A stretch of 64,000 bases of DNA from Ceratopteris richardii (taxonomy: Eukaryota > Streptophyta > Polypodiopsida > Polypodiales > Pteridaceae), in contig CM035444.1 in NCBI GenBank assembly GCA_020310875.1, forward strand, positions 113,144,295 through 113,208,294, in the 5' to 3' direction. The notes under the pieces were generated by a model. The model ran no database searches, was not told the DNA's origin, and saw only the letters and a program-made list of their open reading frames with translations. Of this stretch, positions 23,036 to 34,112 are shown piece after piece. Position 1 is the first letter of the stretch, and the number at the start of each line of letters is the position of its first letter. Both the position numbers and the translations under genes were made by a program.

Positions 23036-23264
23036 TGTTAGGCCACCGGATTGGCACAATGTAACTTATATATTTTCATATACCGCACGCACCGAAAGGG
23101 CGTAGCGAAGTGATGTAACCCTTTTATTCATTAATGAAGAGACATTACGTGGTTCTCCGATGCGAGAGGAGACGGGATCGCCAAACTGTTTGTCTAGGTG
23201 ATTTGCGACCTTGCGGAGACATCATATTGCAGAGTTTGTATATATCTGAGTACGGTTAAGTCTG
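23036..23264 (+). repeat. 3' LTR of element F, left piece
   Basis: Matches 14258-14486 of the 5' LTR. It ends in gtctg, the target site duplicated by Copia element G. Confidence 0.95.
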
Positions 23265-24373
23265 TGTTGGTGCAAACAAGCCTACACACATTGGCTTGAA
23301 CCCTTAGACTCATTAAAGACTAGCATGGATAAAGGTTTATCAAAGCTTCACTCAAAGCAAGGTTCATGTGAACATATGCTTATATGTTCTTACTTCTTTA
23401 CCCCTTGTAAAAGTCTAAGTGACTTATCATTTGTTTGTAACCACTTAAAGTCATCCACCTACTTCATTAGTCGTGGAAATGTGGATGTTGAGATGGAGAG
23501 AATATCTCCCTACTTTTAGAGGAGAGATTCAAGGGAGCCTAAGTTTGAAATTCAAATTCAAATGATCACATATCTCCTATAAAAGATGTAGAAAAAAGTC
23601 GCGGGTTACTCACTCACTCTAGCTCACTCCCCGAGGCTAAATCTCTTTGTAATTCATTGTGTGTGAGGGCTACTCCATACCCAACATCACACTACCTCAT
23701 TTAGCTCTGCTTGGCAAGCTAATGAGATTGTACAAACACATATATCAATAGAAGTATACATTCATCATCTCTGTTTTGTCTGAGTCACCTACTCCAAGTC
23801 TGTCAACTTCAAAGAGGCATTGCTCTGGATCTACTGAACCAAATCAAGAGATCTATAGCTCATTGGAACCAGCTCAAAGTCCACTGCAAGCATACAAAAT
23901 TTCAAAGGATTTCATTCAGCCATTTGGGAGAAAATCAAATCGAGGTGCACACTGGTATTTGTCTGCAGAGTTCCTAAAAAGTCGGGGGTGATTATAATTT
24001 TGCTAAACTTATTTCTCAGTGCATAGTTTATCAATTGAAGTGATTTCACTTGTGATTGGTAGCTTACTAAGGTACATTAATACTCCCAAAAGGAATTGTG
24101 CCAATTTTAAGTGTGCTGGACACACTGAGTAAAAGTCTGAGCAGGTATCACTACAGGAATAGAAAGTTTTTGGTTGATTTGTGAAGTACCAAGTTATCTG
24201 TTTTGATTTGATCATTACCCAAATCATTTCCAAAGTACATATATGGTTTCTTTATGTCATTTGGAAGTTAAGCTTGTGTACTAAGCATATCAGAAGAGAA
24301 AAGAGGGCAGGTGTGAAGCAGGTTTTGCAGCACCAACTGATTTCCTGAGTGCATCCATCCATCACTCTCAACA
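23265..24373 (+). repeat. 5' LTR of Copia G
   Basis: 1109 bp, starting TGTTGGTGCAAACAAGCC and ending ACTCTCAACA. A TATA box (CCTATAAAAGATG) lies at 23578-23584. The copy at 28662-29770 is nearly identical, and short open frames in both LTRs are non-coding. Confidence 0.97.
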
Positions 24374-24374
24374 G

Positions 24375-24386
24375 TGGTATCAGAGC
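24375..24386 (+). promoter_or_regulatory. Primer-binding site of Copia G
   Basis: TGGTATCAGAGC, the standard site for the 3' end of the initiator methionine tRNA, lies one base after the LTR. Confidence 0.95.
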
Positions 24387-24399
24387 AAAGAAGGTAATC

Positions 24400-27300
24400 A
24401 TGGGTGATGGTTTCCCCTCTTTCATTGACAAATTGGACAGAAACAACTATCAAGCTTGGTCATTGAGAATGAAGACCTATCTACAAGGGAGAAGTCTATT
24501 TGGATACATATCAGGAGATGAGGAGTTGCCCTCATTCAAGACTAGAGGACTACCTACAAAGGATGAGCATGAAAGACTCAACCAATGGTGTGCAAAGGAT
24601 GCTTTGGCAAGGTCTTATCTCTTAAACTCTATATCTGACTTTCTTTTACCTCATGTAAGGAATTGTAAGACTTCCCAAGAGACTTGGGAAACCTTGTCAA
24701 ATTACTTTTCTTCCAACACAAGGGCCAGAAAGAACCAATTATGGATAGAGTTCACAACACTGAGGAAGCAGCCCAAGCAATCAGTCTCAGATTATGTGAC
24801 AAAGATCAAAGATGTGGCAGACCAACTAGCAAGCATTGGAGAGGAAATTGAAGAGGAGCAAATAGTCAGGCAAGTGACAAATGGACTCAAGGCAGATGAT
24901 AAGTGGGAAAGCTTCACCACTGCAATGGACCTCTACATGGACATGCATACCCCTGATCTCACAACACTCATGGGCCAACTATTTACACATGAAGCAAAGT
25001 TCACCAAAGCTGGAGATCAATCAAAAGGTAATAATCCCTCTGCTCTCTTTACTGATAAGAAAGTTAAAGATAAAGGCAAGAAGAAACAGGATGAAGAAGG
25101 GTCTACCTCTCAAGCCAACTATGCAGGGAGAGGTAGGTCATCTAGAGGAAGAGGCAGAGGAGGTAAGTCAGGTAGGGGGAGACCCTACAACTCATCACCT
25201 TGTAACATCTGTGGGTTATCCAATCATACCACAGATGAATGCTACAAGAACTATAAAAATCAGAGAGGAAGAGGCTACTCAAGAGGTGGATACTCTCAAG
25301 GAAGAGGTAGATTCAACCAACATCAAAGCTACAATGGGTATAACAATCAATACAACAACAATTACAACAACAACCACAATGGAAGCTACCAAGGTGGATT
25401 CAGAAATAGAAGAGACTACAACAACTACACAGAGGAGCAAGATGACTCCTTATTGATCATGAACATGACCTCCAAGATAGGTACAAATGATGATCATTTA
25501 TTTTACATTGACTCAGGATGTTCTAACCATGTAGCTGGCAATGTGGCATTACTTTCTGATTTGGAAGAGCCCAAGGGCAAACATCAGGTACAAACAGGTG
25601 ATGACACTAAACACTCTGTTGTCAAAGTTGGAAATGTGAAGACATGTGATGGTAATCAGAACCTATTAAGCAGGGTACTCTATGTACCAACAATAACTAA
25701 AAATTTAATGAGTGTTGGTCAGATTGTGGAGAAAGGTTTGCAGGTCAGATTCACACAACATGGAGCATATGTGGAGGATCCAAAACAAGGTTTCAGAAGA
25801 ATAGCCAAAGGGGAGAAATCAGGTAGATTATTTACATTTGAGCTAGAGGATACAAAAAACATTGCTTTGTATAATTATAAGGATCAGACACTCTCAGAGT
25901 TAGAGATATGGCATAAAAGATTAGGACACATAGGTGAAAGGACTCTTAAGCAAATGTGCAGGGATCAATGTGTGCTTGGAATACCTAATGTATCCAAGCA
26001 ACACATGATTTACAAATGTGGATCATGTCAATTTGGTAAGTCTCACAGATTACCCTACTCAAGGAAAGGTTTCATGCATGAAGACTACCTAGACTTGGTA
26101 CACACAGATGTTTGGGGACCTAGCAAGGACCCTTCCATTTCTGGTTCAAGATATTATGTGTCTTTCATTGATGACTATAGCAGATGGACCATTTTATACT
26201 TTATGAAGCATAAAGATGAAGTGTTTAATTGTTTCAAGAGGTATCTTGCTCTTGTTGAGAATCAAACAGGTAGAAGCTTGAAGAGGCTAAGATCAGATGG
26301 TGGAGGAGAGTATTTCTCCAATGAGTTTGAAGATTTCTTGCAGGAAAGAGGCATCAAGAGAGAGATCACTACCAGATATTCACCTGAACAAAATGGGGTA
26401 GCAGAAAGAAGGAATAGACTTATAGTGGAAACAGCTAGGTCTATGCTCAATGAAAAAAGGTTGCCAAATTACCTATGGGCAGAGAGTGTGTCCACTGCCA
26501 CTTACCTCATCAACAGGTTGCCATCCAAATCACTTGATGGCATGACTCCATATGAAGCATGGCATGGTAAGAGACCCTCTCTGGATCATTGCAAAATCTT
26601 TGGTTGTATAGCATATGTGCATATTCCTTCATAGGTAAGAGGAAAGCTAGACCCAAAGGCAGAGAAATGTATCTTCATTGGTTATGATTTGAACCAAAAG
26701 GGATACAGATTCTACAACCCCACAAACAAAGGGTTCAAGGTAAGCAGAGATGTCATATTTGATGAGAATGACTCATGGTATGAGAATGAATGCAGGAAAG
26801 TGAGTCTACCCTATGACATGGAGGAAGATTTTCCAAAGCTTACCAAGGAAGAGCCAACTCAGCAAGAAGATTCAAGCTCAGATGATGATAATATCAACCT
26901 TGAAGAGTTCAAGGCTTGGAAATCTAAAGGAAAGATGAAGATGAAGCAATTGGAGGACAAGGCAGAAACTTCTACTCAAGCTATGAGAAGATCTCAGAGA
27001 GAGAGGAAGAAACCTATCAGATTTGGGTATGACACATCACTTGTAACTAAACACTCTGTATATCTTGCAAAAGACTTGTTGAATGAAGAACCAGGTACCT
27101 ATGAAGAAGCAATTACAAAGCCAGAATGGAGAGAAGCCATGGATGAGGAGATAGAAGCCCTCCAAGAGAGTGATACTTGGGACTTGGTACCCAAGAAGGA
27201 TACTATGAAGGTAATAGGATCCAGATGGATCTACAAATTGAAGAAGAATTCAGATGGAACAATTAACAGGTACAAAGCTAGGTTGGTAGCCAAGGGTTTT

Positions 27301-28620
27301 GCACAAACCCAAGGCATTGATTATGAGGAGACATTTTCTCCTGTGGCCAAGATGCCAACTATCAGAGTTTTGGTAAGTGTAGCTGCATCCAAGAATTGGA
27401 ACATGTACCAATTGGATGTGAAGAATGCATTCTTGAATGGATGGATATCTGAAGAAGTCTACATGTCACAACCACCTGGCTATGAAGATCCAAGAAAGGT
27501 ACATTATGTTTGTAAATTGAAGAAGGCTCTGTATGGTTTGAAGCAGGCACCTAGAGCATGGAACTACAGATTGACCACCTACCTCCAAGACCAAGGATTT
27601 GTGATGAGCAAAGCAGACACTTCTCTATTCATAAAGAGAAGTAATACAGAGGTAATCTACTTATGTGTTTATGTTGATGACATCATCATTACAGGTAATG
27701 ATGTCAATGGGATTAGACACATCAAAGGACAGATGATGAAAGAATTTAAGATTAGTGATCTTGGATTACTAAAATATTTTCTAGGTCTTGAATTGATCTA
27801 CACAAACTCAGGTATCTACATCACTCAAAAGAAGTATGTACAGGATATGGTCAAGAAGTTTGGTTTGCAGGATGCTAAGGTATATACTACTCCAATGGAG
27901 GTTAACCAAAAGCTAAGTGCTCATGAAGGAGAAGAAATCAAAGACATTACAGGATACCAAAGTATGGTGGGTAGTTTGAACTATGCTACCTTGACAAGAA
28001 TTGACATAGCTTATGGTGTAAGTGTACTTAGTCAATTCATGCACAAACCTAGAGTACCCCATCTAGAGGCAGCCAAGAAGATCTTGAAGTACCTCAAGGG
28101 AACTCAAAGTCATGGTTTGTATTTTCCTTATACATCAGATATTGACATAAAGGTCTACTCAGATGCAGATTGGGCAGGATGCAAGGATGATAGGAGGAGC
28201 ACCTCAGGGTACATTTGTTTTGCAGGGGATAAGCCTATCTCTTGGTCAGCTAAGAAGCAACCTACAGTGGCATTGTCATCCACTGAAGCAGAGTATAGAG
28301 GACTTGCAAATGCAACTCAAGAAGCTATCTGGTTGAAGCTTCTTTACACAGAGTTAGGTCTACATACAAGACCACCTATTATCTTTGGAGACAACACTAG
28401 CTCTCTTCATCTTGCAGCAAACCCAATTTATCATGCCAGAACTAAGCACATAGAGGTTCATTACCACTATGTGAGAGAGAAATTGCTAAGTAAAGATATA
28501 CAATTGACATATGTATCTACTAATATGCAATGTGCAGATTTACTTACAAAGGCATTGGATGGAAACAAGTTATGTAGATTCAAGTCTATGATTGGATTGC
28601 AGGAAGTAATTGAAGAATGA
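24400..28620 (+). CDS. gag-pol: Copia gag-pol polyprotein region of element G
   Basis: The start ATG at 24400 (MGDGFPSFIDKLDRNNYQAW) is the first after the primer site; an upstream in-frame ATG lies in the LTR and was rejected. Gag occupies about 24.40-25.45 kb, with an Arg/Gly-rich tail and a zinc knuckle (CNICGLSNHTTDEC). The protease follows (FYIDSGCSNHVAGN) near 25.5 kb, then the pre-integrase HHCC region (HKRLGH... CGSCQFGKSH) and the integrase core (HTDVWGP, RLRSDGGGEY). Reverse transcriptase is at about 27.1-27.9 kb, with YVDDIIITGND near 27.68 kb. RNase H (SDADWAG, STEAEYRG, FGDNTSS, HARTKHIEVHYHYVREK) ends the protein. About one break is present; the rest reads openly. Confidence 0.95.
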
Positions 28621-28650
28621 AGAAGAAGACTTAAGCCAAAGTGTTTGGCT

Positions 28651-28660
28651 TGAGGGGGAG
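28651..28660 (+). promoter_or_regulatory. Polypurine tract of Copia G
   Basis: TGAGGGGGAG lies directly before the 3' LTR, the expected place for the plus-strand primer. Confidence 0.85.
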
Positions 28661-28661
28661 C

Positions 28662-29770
28662 TGTTGGTGCAAACAAGCCTACACACATTGGCTTGAACCC
28701 TTAGACTCATTAAAGACTAGCATGGATAAAGGTTTATCAAAGCTTCACTCAAAGCAAGGTTCATGTGAACATATGCTTATATGTTCTTACTTCTTTACCC
28801 CTTGTAAAAGTCTAAGTGACTTATCATTTGTTTGTAACCACTTAAAGTCATCCACCTACTTCATTAGTCGTGGAAATGTGGATGTTGAGATGGAGAGAAT
28901 ATCTCCCTACTTTTAGAGGAGAGATTCAAGGGAGCCTAAGTTTGAAATTCAAATTCAAATGATCACATATCTCCTATAAAAGATGTAGAAAAAAGTCGCG
29001 GGTTACTCACTCACTCTAGCTCACTCCCCGAGGCTAAATCTCTTTGTAATTCATTGTGTGTGAGGGCTACTCCATACCCAACATCACACTACCTCATTTA
29101 GCTCTGCTTGGCAAGCTAATGAGATTGTACAAACACATATATCAATAGAAGTATACATTCATCATCTCTGTTTTGTCTGAGTCACCTACTCCAAGTCTGT
29201 CAACTTCAAAGAGGCATTGCTCTGGATCTACTGAACCAAATCAAGAGATCTATAGCTCATTGGAACCAACTCAAAGTCCACTGCAAGCATACAAAATTTC
29301 AAAGGATTTCATTCAGCCATTTGGGAGAAAATCAAATCGAGGTGCACACTGGTATTTGTCTGCAGAGTTCCTAAAAAGTCGGGGGTGATTATAATTTTGC
29401 TAAACTTATTTCTCAGTGCATAGTTTATCAATTGAAGTGATTTCACTTGTGATTGGTAGCTTACTAAGGTACATTAATACTCCCAAAAGGAATTGTGCCA
29501 ATTTTAAGTGTGCTGGACACACTGAGTAAAAGTCTGAGCAGGTATCACTACAGGAATAGAAAGTTTTTGGTTGATTTGTGAAGTACCAAGTTATCTGTTT
29601 TGATTTGATCATTACCCAAATCATTTCCAAAGTACATATATGGTTTCTTTATGTCATTTGGAAGTTAAGCTTGTGTACTAAGCATATCAGAAGAGAAAAG
29701 AGGGCAGGTGTGAAGCAGGTTTTGCAGCACCAACTGATTTCCTGAGTGCATCCATCCATCACTCTCAACA
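28662..29770 (+). repeat. 3' LTR of Copia G
   Basis: 1109 bp, nearly identical to 23265-24373. It is followed by the target duplication gtctg and then the rest of element F's LTR. Confidence 0.97.
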
Positions 29771-29775
29771 GTCTG

Positions 29776-30064
29776 TTCTTATTGAATTACCGTAAACTAT
29801 TACTACACAATATTACTATCGTAATATGAATAGATCTCTTCGATTATGTGATTGAACGACTGTGCGATAAGTTAATGTGTGATGATACTGTAAATGGAAG
29901 AATATAATTGTGTAACAGAAGTAATGACTGAGCGTATAATTACTATTTGGGTAATTAGTTGATTGGGAAAATCAGGAAAAGGGTCTCTGCATTGTCAGAC
30001 CCCTACCATCCCCAAGAACCCGAAAAGAGATTAAAAGTGGATCTACTGACAGTCCCTTTTAACA
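29776..30064 (+). repeat. 3' LTR of element F, right piece
   Basis: Matches 14487-14775 of the 5' LTR and ends CCCTTTTAACA, followed by gtat, the 4 bp target duplication of F. Confidence 0.93.
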
Positions 30065-30640
30065 GTATGAACGTAACTCTTCTACTAGCTCAGTTTGAGA
30101 GCACTCGTGGGTGGCCATTCATGAGTTTTGTTTGGACTGACATGGTTATCGAGTGCCATGGGTGCATGGCACTCCTTGGGGGGGCTCAAGACTCCTCATA
30201 AGGGGATCAAACCTCCTTCTCTTTTACAATACAACAATGGTGTACACCTCCTCAATCACAGAGTTGTGCTTGACACCTCCGTTGATGAAGATGATGATGA
30301 AATTTGATTCTCGAAGCATACCCTCTCCAGTTCATGCATAGAAATCAAGAAAATTGGCTTTTCAAACTTCCCAAAACATTCTATGATTCCAAATGTAAGA
30401 GTTAGCTTTTGAAAGAAATACCAAACCTTTTGAATGATGTGTGTGGCACTCTCCTCCCATCCAATATATCATCTTGCATCCAAAATAGTAATGCTCTAGA
30501 ATGGTCTAGTTCTACCATGTGGTCATCATGCAACACTCATCCTCATTACCATTGAATACCTTAGGATATTCGTGGAGCTTGGGGCCTTGGCTATGGTTGT
30601 CCCTTGCCTCACACACAAATGGGGTGGTCTCTGTAGAACA
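30065..30640. other. Unrecognised DNA left of element C
   Basis: No gene or element end is recognised. A perfect 10 bp hairpin (GAGTGCCATG, 4-base loop) lies at 30151-30174. The LTR and primer site expected for element C are not visible here. Confidence 0.45.
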
Positions 30641-30849
30641 ATGTCTGAAAATCTTAGTCATATTCTCACCTGCATTGCATTCTCCTCATTTCATTTCTAA
30701 GAAAGAGAGAGAGAGAGAGAGAGAGCAAACTAGCATATTTTTGTGTGTTGTATTTTCATGAGCTTTCTAGTAGGTACCATCATCAACAACAGTAGCAACA
30801 TCGTTAGCAAGTATGACAATTCTGTGAATGCATCATGGGACAAAGACCT

Positions 30850-31320
30850 CTATCTATCGCAACAGATAGAAAAGTAGAGTATTTGGTAAAAGCAAGTAGA
30901 CCACAGTAGCTACGTCACATGTAGTTAATGAAAATCTTTTTTTTTTCGAAATAGGCATTTTTTTGTCCATCTTCATAGACTGAGTCTATCATGACAAACA
31001 CTTTTTACAATAGACCATGTCTATCGTCTATCAGTGATAGATGATAGACATAGCAACATGATAGAGAGTGACCATCATGATGGAAAAACCACTCTATCAT
31101 GATAGACTGACTGTCAATCATGACAGACAACCCACTAAGAGTTTTGACCATTACGATAGACATAAGAGTATGATAGAATCAATCCATCATGATAGATAGA
31201 ACCAGTCTATTGTGACAGACACATCTATCATGACAAACCTGCCCATCGCAAGAGACAGTCCCTTGTGATATATTATGTCCATCATGACAAACAAACCCTA
31301 TCCATGATGATAGACAAACA
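30850..31320. repeat. Degenerate array of TCTATCATGATAGAC-type palindromes in leader of C
   Basis: About 20 loosely spaced copies of TCTATCATGATAGAC, TCTATCGYGATAGA and ACAGACA-type variants are seen. It sits at the same place in the leader as the arrays of B (TCGCGATAGAC) and A (TCGCGATGG). Units have drifted, mostly from CGCG towards CATG. Confidence 0.75.
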
Positions 31321-31835
31321 AAAATCAGAGTTTTCAGGGTTGCAAATTTCTATCAAATCTTGGCCTAAATTTTGGAGTTTTTATAAGGATTTAGCACTCC
31401 ATGGAAGGGTTAAGCATAAATAAGCTCACTGTATGTGGCATGCTTGGGAGTGTGCATCTCGAGCACTTGAGCGTCAACAAAGGGCATCAAGCATGAGGTT
31501 GGAAGTTCACTAAACCTTCTCATTCGATTCCCTAGCTCAAGCTAAGTGCAATTAGCAAATCTGATTAATCTAGGTCATGTTAGGCATGATCAAGCTCAAG
31601 AGACTTTAAATTCTCAAAGGTCAAGTATAGATTAAGCTACATTGCAAAAAACCCTAATAGAAAAGAATATAATTGGATCAAGAAAATCATCGTGTAGTAA
31701 AACTTAAGTGTTTCTGATGATACCTATATTAAGAAAAGAAATACATTAAAAGGAGATTAAAAAGAACAAGTGGCTTTTACAAAAGAACCTAGCATCGAGG
31801 TTTTATGTGGGTAATTGGATCAATAATCAAAGCAT

Positions 31836-32740
31836 ATGAACCTTAGGTTAGGTAGACACCTAGGATGGAATAGGCAAAGCATTAGGTCATCTGACGCTAG
31901 TGTTAATCACACTACTAGATCATGGGCTCAACAGCTTATTGAGTACCCTCATGCATTGAGCTTAGAAACTAGTGATTCAAAAATGTCATTTAGCATGGAA
32001 AGACCTATAGGAAGTTCAAGGCTAGCCTTTTTATAGACTCCTAAAGGTACCTACAAGAATCAATTAGAATACATACGAACCAATCAATTATTTTCTTGCA
32101 TCTATGAGGATGGTTTGAGAAGATCGATTGTCCAACTGAGAAACCTTGATAATCCCTTCGAATTTGAACATTCAATAGTCAAATTTGAAAAGGGATCTTA
32201 TATTGATAAGCAAGGAACCATGTATGTGGTTACAAGTTCACCTGCTAGGATGGATGAGTTTGGAATCATCATCTTTGAGTCAAAAATAGGAGACTTGGAG
32301 CAATAAAACATTGGGAAAGATCCTAGAACACCTTGTGGTAAGTCAATTTGGTCAAGACCAATCACACTAAAGTGGATTCCTCAGGATAATAATAGCATAT
32401 GTTTATTCTTGTATAGAGATACTGACAAAGCCTTCTGGATATTCAAGCTAAACAAACCAAACAAGATAGATGGAGTGACTATTTACAAATTCAAAATCCG
32501 TGATGCTCTTAGGAAGTTGATCTATTTAGACAACTCTTTGGAGAGGATGTTCATGGTTATGGAACATGTTAAAGAAGCCTACACTTGGAAAGTTGAACTA
32601 GTATTCCCTCCTTGGAGACCACATGGTTCTCATGGATAGCATGGAGTTGGATCTTCTCATGTCCAAGGTATTCACAAAGAGAGAAATTGAGAGAGACCTA
32701 AAGTGAGTTTTGCAAACCCCTCGGAAAGAGAGAGGGCAAG
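31836..32740 (+). pseudogene. gag: Gag region of element C
   Basis: The start matches B gag (MNLRLGRHL, SVNHTTRSWAQQL). Further shared stretches are IYEDGLRRSIVQLRN, VKFEKGSYIDKQGTMYVV, LKWIPQDNN and TDKAFW. Only the N-terminal part of gag is represented. It is broken. Confidence 0.8.
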
Positions 32741-32769
32741 ATGGGAGACAAACATAGTCGATCAAGAGA

Positions 32770-33456
32770 CTCTGGAATTTTTTCATTTCATGTGATGCTA
32801 TTTGGACTCACCAATGCACCTACTACATTTCAAAGGCAGATGTGTCATGTGCTCAAGGGATTCTTGAACTTCGAAGTCTATGTGGATGATTTATGCACTC
32901 ACTCCCACATAAGACAAACTCACATCCTAGAGCTCAAGTAAATCTTTGACAAATTTAGAGAATATCAAGTATGCTTGAACCCAAAAAATTGTGTTTTCAT
33001 GGTCAAGAAAAGCAAGATCGAGGCCATATTTGTGTCAAAGAATGGGACATCAACAGATGAAGATAAAGTGAGAGCGATAGCTAAGCTACCAAGACCTAAG
33101 ATAGTCAAGGAAGTACAATATTTTATGGGTCCTTGTGGATACAATGGACATTTTATCCACATGTAGGCTACAATAACAAAGCCTGTGTAAAATCTTTTGA
33201 ATAACTTTGAGTGGAATGAAGAGTGTGAGAAATCATTTATAAAGCTAAAATGAAATTAGTGTTTAGCCCCTATTTTGACAATGTCGGACTTGAATAATCC
33301 ATTCCATGTTCACATGGATGCTTCCAATTTTGCTAGTAGATACATGCTAGCACAATCAACAAGTGAAGGGAACATAGAACTTCATATAGCATATGGAAGT
33401 AGGCAATTGAACATGGTAGAAAGGAATTTATAATACCACAAAAAGAAAGGGATTAG
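32770..33456 (+). pseudogene. pol: Reverse transcriptase region of element C
   Basis: Recognisable are VMLFGLTNAPTTFQRQMCHV, EVYVDDLCTHSHIRQTHILE (the YVDD catalytic motif), NPKNCVFMVKKSK, SKNGTSTDEDKVRAIAKLPRP and FHVHMDASN-like residues leading into RNase H. These correspond closely to element A at 47.5-48.1 kb. The region is broken and interrupted by element A. Confidence 0.85.
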
Positions 33457-33461
33457 GCATG

Positions 33462-34112
33462 TGGTGTTGCTCTAGCACAATGGTGAGAACCACGTTAAGA
33501 AGCTTCACCTCCTTAATGTCAATCCGCGGAAGAGATAGGAGTGATATGAAGATCGTGAATGTGAGATGAAGTGAGAGTGAAGGTGAGAAGCATAGAGATG
33601 CACACACACATACACACACACAACGAAGAGACAAGCAAGGCACAATGGAAGGTGAAAAATTAACTCTATTACTCAAGAACACTCTTACAAGTTCAAAATA
33701 GCTCTAAGCTCTTCTCTACTCAAACAAGCTAACCTCAAAAATGAGCTCTTTAGCTCTTTTTATAGTTTCTAGACTAGTTTTGACCAGTTTCACATCTAGT
33801 GACCGGCATAGTTAAAAAATAGGTCCTAGATGCTATTTGAAAGGGTAAACGGTGTCTAAAAATAACGAAAATTGATACGCTTGTTCTACCTAAGCTCCTC
33901 AAGCTCGAGGACTCCTTGGCTTGCACAAAATGGAGCTATGGATTACAAAATGGGGTTTTCTATGTTACATATGTTACAATAGTGATAAAAATCATTGTTG
34001 GAGGTTTTTGGAAAGTATTTGAAAACATAATTCTTTGAAAAAAGATTTGACTGGCTCCTTGCTCCGTTGTTACATGCTTCCGCGTCTTCTATGCCTCTGG
34101 CTGCTTCCAACA
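33462..34112 (-). repeat. 3' LTR of element A
   Basis: 651 bp. On the minus strand it starts TGTTGGAAGCAGCC and ends GCAACACCA. A TATA box lies at 33757-33764. The last post-pol frame of A ends about 40 bp inside this LTR. Confidence 0.95.

Larger units (their letters stand above)
23265..29770 (+). mobile_element. Ty1/Copia LTR retrotransposon G, young and nearly whole
   Basis: 6506 bp with two 1109 bp LTRs that differ by eye at only about one position. A perfect 5 bp target duplication (gtctg at 23260-23264 and 29771-29775) flanks it. The Met-tRNA primer site, gag-pol and polypurine tract are all in place. It sits inside the 3' LTR of element F. The near identity of the LTRs suggests a very recent insertion, well under 0.2 million years at common plant rates. 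It looks whole apart from about one break in gag-pol. Confidence 0.97.
14258..30064 (+). mobile_element. Ty3/Gypsy LTR retrotransposon F with a post-integrase reading frame, split by Copia G
   Basis: The element has a 518 bp left LTR (14258-14775) and a right LTR in two pieces (23036-23264 and 29776-30064, together 518 bp) separated by Copia element G. A 4 bp target duplication (gtat) flanks it. Internal order is gag, protease, reverse transcriptase, RNase H, integrase, then an extra frame and a coiled-coil region. The LTRs differ at roughly 6% of positions by eye, suggesting insertion on the order of a few million years ago at usual plant rates. It is clearly broken, with more than ten breaks. 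Confidence 0.92.

Noticed and set aside
23325-24453. Small frames in the LTRs of Copia G, repeated at 28641-29630
   Set aside because: They are duplicated with the LTRs, lie in U3 and leader sequence, and match no protein.
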